The translations under genes were made by a program, and so were the position numbers. Below the pieces are notes generated by a model. The model worked only from the letters and a program-made list of their open reading frames with translations. It did not search any database and was not told the origin of the DNA. A stretch of 64,000 bases of DNA from Combretum micranthum (lineage: Eukaryota; Streptophyta; Magnoliopsida; Myrtales; Combretaceae), in the NCBI GenBank assembly GCA_024138025.1, contig JAMXBD010000638.1, forward strand, positions 558,001 through 622,000, in the 5' to 3' direction. This document shows positions 60,326 to 64,000 of the stretch, piece by piece. The number at the start of each line of letters is the position of its first letter. Within the stretch, counting starts at the first letter, position 1.

Positions 60326-61275
60326 GATCTCACATGTTTGATACAGTCTGATTCCATGGTTAACCAGAAATATCCTAGCCTCATAATCTTTTTAGCTAGC
60401 ATATATCCGTTCATATGAGGTCCACATACTCCCTCATGAACTTCTTCCATTAATTTTTGAGCTTCATTTTCATCTACACATCTCAGTAGGGTTGTATCAA
60501 ATGACCTTCTGTATAAAGTATCTCCACTTAACAAGAAATGACTTGCCAGACGTCTCAATGATTTCTGATCCTTCTTTGTAGCACACTCAGGATAACTACC
60601 TGTTTGCAAAAACGTTCTGATATCTTGAAACCATGGTTCACTTGACTCAATCATAGCACAGAATGCGGGTTCACTTCTTATTCGGACTTGCAAAGGTTGT
60701 ATTCTTACTCCTTCAGTGAATTGGATCAAAGAGGCCAGAGTAGCCAATGCATCAGCAAACTGATTCTGAGTTCTCGGCACATAAGTGAAGGAAATTTCTT
60801 TAAACCTCCCTGCTAACTCAGCCAAGTGATTATGATAAGGAATCAACTTGGGATCCTTAGTTTTGAATTCGCCTCGAGTTTGGAAAATGATAAGTGATGA
60901 ATCTCCAAACACTTCGAGCTCCTCGATATTCATTTGAATTGCCATTTCTAATCCCATGATGCATGCCTCGTATTCCGCTACATTATTTGTGTAAGGAAAC
61001 ATTAATCTGGCTGATGCCGGGAACTGTTCTTCTTTTGGTGAGATAAGGACTGCCCCTATTCCACATCCATATACGTTGGCTGCTCCATCGAAATACAACT
61101 TCCAATTGTTGTTTTCGGCTTCTGTTTCTGTTATTCTGATGCCTTCATCTGGAAACTGATCTTGTTCCTTTAATTCTTCGTCATCAACCGGGCTTTCTGC
61201 GAGTTGATCAGCTAAAACTTGTCCTTTGACTGAACTTTGACTTACATAAATGATATCAAATTCAGAAAGTAGCAT
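60292..61275 (-). CDS. Tat second RNase H (archaeal-type) and integrase zinc-finger region
   Basis: Residues about 58-180 form an RNase H of the archaeal/plant type: D63 in KLYFDGAAN, E101 in NNVAEYEAC, D125 in VFGDSSLI and D175 in NQFADALA, so the catalytic carboxylates are kept. The region from about residue 245 leads to the integrase H2C2 finger: H280 and H287 in VHEGVCGPHMNG and C318 in HVRSC. The fourth ligand is lost by a frameshift immediately after, and appears in the frame of the integrase segment. The upstream end joins the RT/RNase H segment through another one-base shift near 61297 (KPAL / VGRISKWQMLL). RNase H removes the RNA strand after first-strand DNA synthesis. Confidence 0.9.
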   Translation of the reverse strand: MLLSEFDIIYVSQSSVKGQVLADQLAESPVDDEELKEQDQFPDEGIRITETEAENNNWKLYFDGAANVYGCGIGAVLISPKEEQFPASARLMFPYTNNVAEYEACIMGLEMAIQMNIEELEVFGDSSLIIFQTRGEFKTKDPKLIPYHNHLAELAGRFKEISFTYVPRTQNQFADALATLASLIQFTEGVRIQPLQVRIRSEPAFCAMIESSEPWFQDIRTFLQTGSYPECATKKDQKSLRRLASHFLLSGDTLYRRSFDTTLLRCVDENEAQKLMEEVHEGVCGPHMNGYMLAKKIMRLGYFWLTMESDCIKHVRSCIYVKFTQTR

Positions 61276-61295
61276 CTGCCATTTCGAGATTCGAC

Positions 61296-61940
61296 CTACA
61301 AAGCCGGTTTGCGTGCCAAGTATCGCAATGGATCATGCTTCGTAATCAACTCGATCGAGTAGAAGAGCGTATACTGCCTAAGCCTGTGCATAACCCATAC
61401 TAATGCACAGCAGGTCTTTTCTATCTCTGAATACTTTTGTTCTCCATTTGAGAATTTCTTGCTTAAGTAGTAAACAGCTCTTTCTTTTCCTTCCTCATCT
61501 TTTTGCCCGAGTACACACCCCATAGATTCAGGAAGAATTGTCAAGTACAAGAACAATGGTTTTCCCGGTTTTGGAGTAACCAGTACTGGTGGATTCGTCA
61601 GATACTGCTTTATCCGATTAAAGGCTTTTTCACATTCTTCATTCCATTCAATTAGGGCATTCTTCTTCAGCAGTTTAAACAGCGGTTGGCACTTATCAGT
61701 CAGCTGTGATATGAATCGAGCAATGTAATTCAACCTTCCCAAGAGGCCTCTGATTTCCTTTAATGTTTTTGGTGGAGGCAAATCCTGAATCGCCTTGACC
61801 TTATCAGGATCGATTTCTATCCCCTTTTGGCTAACCATGAATCCTAATAATTTTCCAGATGTCACTCCGAAAGTGCATTTTTCTGGATTCAATTTCAACT
61901 GGAACTTCCTTAATCTTTCAAAAAGCTTCCTTAACACCAC
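61296..61940 (-). CDS. Tat RT C-terminal part and degenerate first RNase H
   Basis: It starts just after the RT catalytic motif with HVVLRKLFERLRKFQLKLNP and EKCTFGV.SGKLLGFMVS (thumb and connection region), then PPPKTLKEIRGLLGRLNYIA. The second half has the order of the gypsy RNase H (KPLFLYLTILPESMGCVLGQ; AVYYLSKKFSNGEQKYSEIE; LITKHDPLRYL), but the usual TDAS aspartate is replaced by LYLTIL. This domain therefore lacks its first catalytic carboxylate, as expected in Tat elements, where the second RNase H takes over. It ends at a stop caused by a frameshift. Confidence 0.88.
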   Translation of the reverse strand: MVLRKLFERLRKFQLKLNPEKCTFGVTSGKLLGFMVSQKGIEIDPDKVKAIQDLPPPKTLKEIRGLLGRLNYIARFISQLTDKCQPLFKLLKKNALIEWNEECEKAFNRIKQYLTNPPVLVTPKPGKPLFLYLTILPESMGCVLGQKDEEGKERAVYYLSKKFSNGEQKYSEIEKTCCALVWVMHRLRQYTLFYSIELITKHDPLRYLARKPAL

Positions 61941-61946
61941 ACATGA

Positions 61947-62858
61947 TCATCTCCTTCCTTTGTCTTGGCGATCATCATCTACATATACTTCCACCTCTTT
62001 GTGCATCATATCATGAAGTATAGCAAGCATTGCTCGTTGATAAGTTGCCCCAGCATTCTTGAGACCGAAAGGCATGACCTTGTAACAAAAAGTTCCCCAG
62101 GCTGTAACGAATGTGGTTTTGACCTTATCTTCTTCAGCCATTAATATCTGATTATACCCTGAAAATCCATCCATGAATGAAAATAGATGATTCCCAGCGG
62201 TATTGTCCACTAAAACATCGATGTGAGGCAATGGGAAATTATCTTTCGGGGTTGCTTTGTTTAGATCTCTGAAATCCACACAGATTCTCACTTTCCCGTT
62301 TTTCTTAAGTACTGGCACTATATTTGATACCCAATCCGAATAATCAGAAACCTCAATGAATCCTACTTCAAGCAACTTCTTTACTTCATCCTTGATTTGG
62401 AGGAGTAAATCCGGCCTAAATCGCCTTAATTTTTGCTTTATAGGTTTAAAATCCTCCTTTGTTGGCAATTTGTGAACCACAATGGATGGGTCTAAACCAG
62501 GCATATCGCTGTACGACCATGCAAAAACATCCAAGTATTCGGCTAGTAACTTGGTTAAATCTTGTGCCGTGCTCTCAGGCAATTTTCCCCCTATCCTCAG
62601 ATTCCTAGGGTTTTCACTTGTTCCCAAATTAATCACTTCAATGGTTTCGGGAATTTCAATCTTTCCTTGTTCAAAATTTTGCCAAATTTCTTGTGTTCTA
62701 AATTGATAATCAATATCATCTTCAACATCTAACCCAGTAGAGTTAGAAGTGATATTGATATTTTCATTAATTATACGCGCGAGATATCCCTGAACTTCAT
62801 CACAATTGTCGAATCTGGTTGAATATGAATGAGGAATGTATGAGAATATGTGAAACAT
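61947..62858 (-). CDS. Tat reverse transcriptase, fingers and palm
   Basis: It copies the element RNA into DNA. The motifs in order are VFAWSYSDMPGLDP (about residue 111), GFIEVSDYSDWVSNIVPVLK, VRICVDFRDLNKATPKDNFP, D230 in FSFMDGFSGYNQI, FCYKVMPFGLKNAGATYQRA, and D294-D295 in VEVYVDD. The catalytic aspartates are present. Right after YVDD the expected MIAKTK frame is lost by a two-base deletion, giving a short wrong tail and a stop at 61947; the true frame continues in the 61296-61940 segment. The apparent start at 62858 is probably not a true start, because gypsy RT is released from a polyprotein. Confidence 0.92.
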   Translation of the reverse strand: MFHIFSYIPHSYSTRFDNCDEVQGYLARIINENINITSNSTGLDVEDDIDYQFRTQEIWQNFEQGKIEIPETIEVINLGTSENPRNLRIGGKLPESTAQDLTKLLAEYLDVFAWSYSDMPGLDPSIVVHKLPTKEDFKPIKQKLRRFRPDLLLQIKDEVKKLLEVGFIEVSDYSDWVSNIVPVLKKNGKVRICVDFRDLNKATPKDNFPLPHIDVLVDNTAGNHLFSFMDGFSGYNQILMAEEDKVKTTFVTAWGTFCYKVMPFGLKNAGATYQRAMLAILHDMMHKEVEVYVDDDRQDKGRR

Positions 62859-63227
62859 AAACAGGAAATAAATTTTATTAAACTGGGACGGTGTTTAAGT
62901 ACACTTATTTGAGCATCACATAATACTGAAAAACACGAAACACAAATCTAGTCTTAGATAAATTCTTACTTAAAAGACTTAATACTAGCGCAAGGCACAG
63001 AGAACCAATTTCTCAAGATCATTTCTTTGGATGAAGCATCTTCTTTGATATTATCTGGCTGTTGGATATGATGTGGCTTTGGAAAGGAATAGTTGATGTG
63101 AGGGATTTTGATAATTGGATCATACTCCTTGTCGAGCTTCCTTCTTCTCATTTGGTTTTTCATTTCTGCCACTTCAGCACAAGTGGGGGAATAACCCAAT
63201 CCAAAGGTTCCCACCTGAGTTTCTTTC
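62859..63227 (-). CDS. Protease-RT linker, frame-disrupted
   Basis: Part of it (62966-63214) encodes GTFGLGYSPTCAEVAEMKNQ, then MRRRKLDKEYDPI and FPKPHHIQQPDN, a plausible protease-RT linker. It is separated from the protease by a stop and frame change near 63225 (after DEVCMI) and from RT by stops near 62960. In Ogre elements this region can contain an intron. I saw no clear splice pair, so simple decay is also possible. Confidence 0.55.
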
Positions 63228-64000
63228 TCATATCATGCAAACTTCGTCAAACATTTGAAGCCCGAAGTCTTCTTCTCCTTCTTTTCCAATGTAGGGGACA
63301 GCTGTCTCCTTGTAAATAGCATAATCCTGTTCTCCCATAACAGTGATGAGTTGACCATTGGTTATGAACTTAACTTTCTGGTGCAAGCTTGATGGTATTG
63401 CCCTGGCAGCATGGATCCATGGTCTTCCCAACAGCAGATTGAATGTTCTGGGGATATCAATCACTTGGAAAGGAATAATAAAAGTTTGAGGCCCGATGAC
63501 GACTTCTAACTCCACTTCACCTATTATATCTCTTTTTGATCCATCAAAAGCACGAACCACAATAGAGCTTGGTTTGATGTCTGACGGTTCAATTTCCAAT
63601 AAGCTCAAAGTGGCTAAGGGGCACACATTCAAAGAGGATCCATTGTCAACTAATACTCGAGAGACGATCTTTCCACAGCTTTTGACTACAATGAATAGGG
63701 CCTTGTTATGTTGATCTCCTTCCTCTCCCAGTTCTTCAGATGAGAAACTGATTTGCTCATTTGCAAAGATTGAGTTGATGATATGCCCCAAGGCTTCTTC
63801 TGATACACCTTCTGGAACTTTCACTTCTTCTAAGGCTTTGAAAAGAGCCTCACGGTGTACATTAGAGCTAATCAGCAGACTCATGAGCGATATTTGGGCA
63901 GGTATTTTGGCCAACTGCTCGACAACCTTGTATTCACTTGCTTTCATCAGTTTTGCCAATGCTGATTTCTCTTCATCTTTCTTCCCTTCTTCATTTTGCT
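63228..64000 (-). CDS. Tat aspartic protease region, 5' end outside window
   Basis: It cuts the Gag-Pol polyprotein. The frame is open to the window edge, so the start is not seen and the gag end lies outside. Typical Tat sequence LAKIPAQISLMSLLISSNVH and EALGHIINSIF leads into the retropepsin fold: VLVDNGSSLNV with active-site triad Asp-Asn-Gly (D105-N106-G107, counting from 63959), then DIPRTFNLLLGRPWIHAA as the conserved hydrophobic-hydrophobic-Gly motif. DNG in place of DTG/DSG is what I recall for this lineage. The frame ends with DEVCMI and a stop at 63228, followed by a shifted frame. Confidence 0.88.
   Translation of the reverse strand, partial: QNEEGKKDEEKSALAKLMKASEYKVVEQLAKIPAQISLMSLLISSNVHREALFKALEEVKVPEGVSEEALGHIINSIFANEQISFSSEELGEEGDQHNKALFIVVKSCGKIVSRVLVDNGSSLNVCPLATLSLLEIEPSDIKPSSIVVRAFDGSKRDIIGEVELEVVIGPQTFIIPFQVIDIPRTFNLLLGRPWIHAARAIPSSLHQKVKFITNGQLITVMGEQDYAIYKETAVPYIGKEGEEDFGLQMFDEVCMI

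Larger units (their letters stand above)
55576..64000 (-). mobile_element. Ty3/gypsy Tat/Ogre-lineage retrotransposon, 3' part
   Basis: It is read right to left: protease (63228-64000), linker, RT (61947-62858), RT end plus first RNase H (61296-61940), second RNase H and integrase zinc region (60292-61275), integrase (59387-60325), a 3' untranslated region with a 14-copy tandem array, polypurine tract and 3' LTR (55576-58115). Gag and the 5' LTR are outside the window. The second, archaeal-type RNase H between RT and integrase is the hallmark of the Tat lineage. LTR ends TGTAGACACCC... and CAGGCTCGACA (minus strand) also fit. A left flank CCAAG (55571-55575) is the expected target copy. Pol is frameshifted, so the copy is probably not autonomous, but it is far less decayed than the chromovirus remnant. 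Confidence 0.92.

Overview
This is plant nuclear DNA, most likely from a eudicot with a large, AT-rich, repeat-filled genome. I cannot name the species. I found no cellular gene, RNA gene or CRISPR array. Almost the whole window is transposable-element sequence inserted inside other transposable-element sequence.

The oldest layer, on the + strand, is a dead CACTA (En/Spm-type) DNA transposon. Its tnp2 transposase survives in three pieces (2145-3347, 7067-7361, 16707-17750). A second gene of the Transposase_24/TNP1 type survives as exon pieces (28280-28524, 33419-34747, 37443-37671, 39332-39386, 55046-55095). Where an insertion is flanked by a matching 5-bp target-site duplication (TSD), removing it rejoins the reading frame at several junctions.

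The second layer is LTR sequence with termini TGTAAACCCC...GGGGCGTGACA. Most copies are solo LTRs of 3.3-4.9 kb. In window order: <1-2144 (-), 3348-7061 (-), 7362-~11340 (-, truncated), 13195-16706 (+, still attached to a decayed chromovirus pol with polypurine tract), 18936-26289 (+, containing 22158-26201 -), 28525-33413 (-), 39387-55040 (+), and a fragment at 55264 (-). The 39387-55040 copy contains 40244-48083 (-), which itself contains 43569-47282 (-), and also 48172-51754 (-) and a palindromic MITE-like cluster at 52661-53341. LTR strand is assigned from the 13195 copy, where a chromodomain end and a polypurine tract directly precede TGTAAACCCC.

Other insertions into the CACTA carcass are an unrelated solo LTR (37672-39326, TSD TAGTA) and a non-autonomous hAT element (35263-36659, 8-bp TSD). 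A tandem duplication of flanking DNA next to the hAT reproduces the first bases of the hAT end.

The youngest-looking layer is a Ty3/gypsy Tat/Ogre-lineage retrotransposon on the - strand, from 55576 past the right edge. It has a complete 3' LTR (55576-58115), a polypurine tract, a 14-copy tandem array in its 3' untranslated region, then integrase, a second (archaeal-type) RNase H, RT with a degenerate first RNase H, and an aspartic protease, read right to left. Its pol is broken by several small frameshifts. The most informative signals are the nesting order, a chimeric block (7362-16706) best explained by one deletion joining two opposite insertions, conserved hairpins and a conserved core inside the LTRs, and the hAT and MITE rearrangements.
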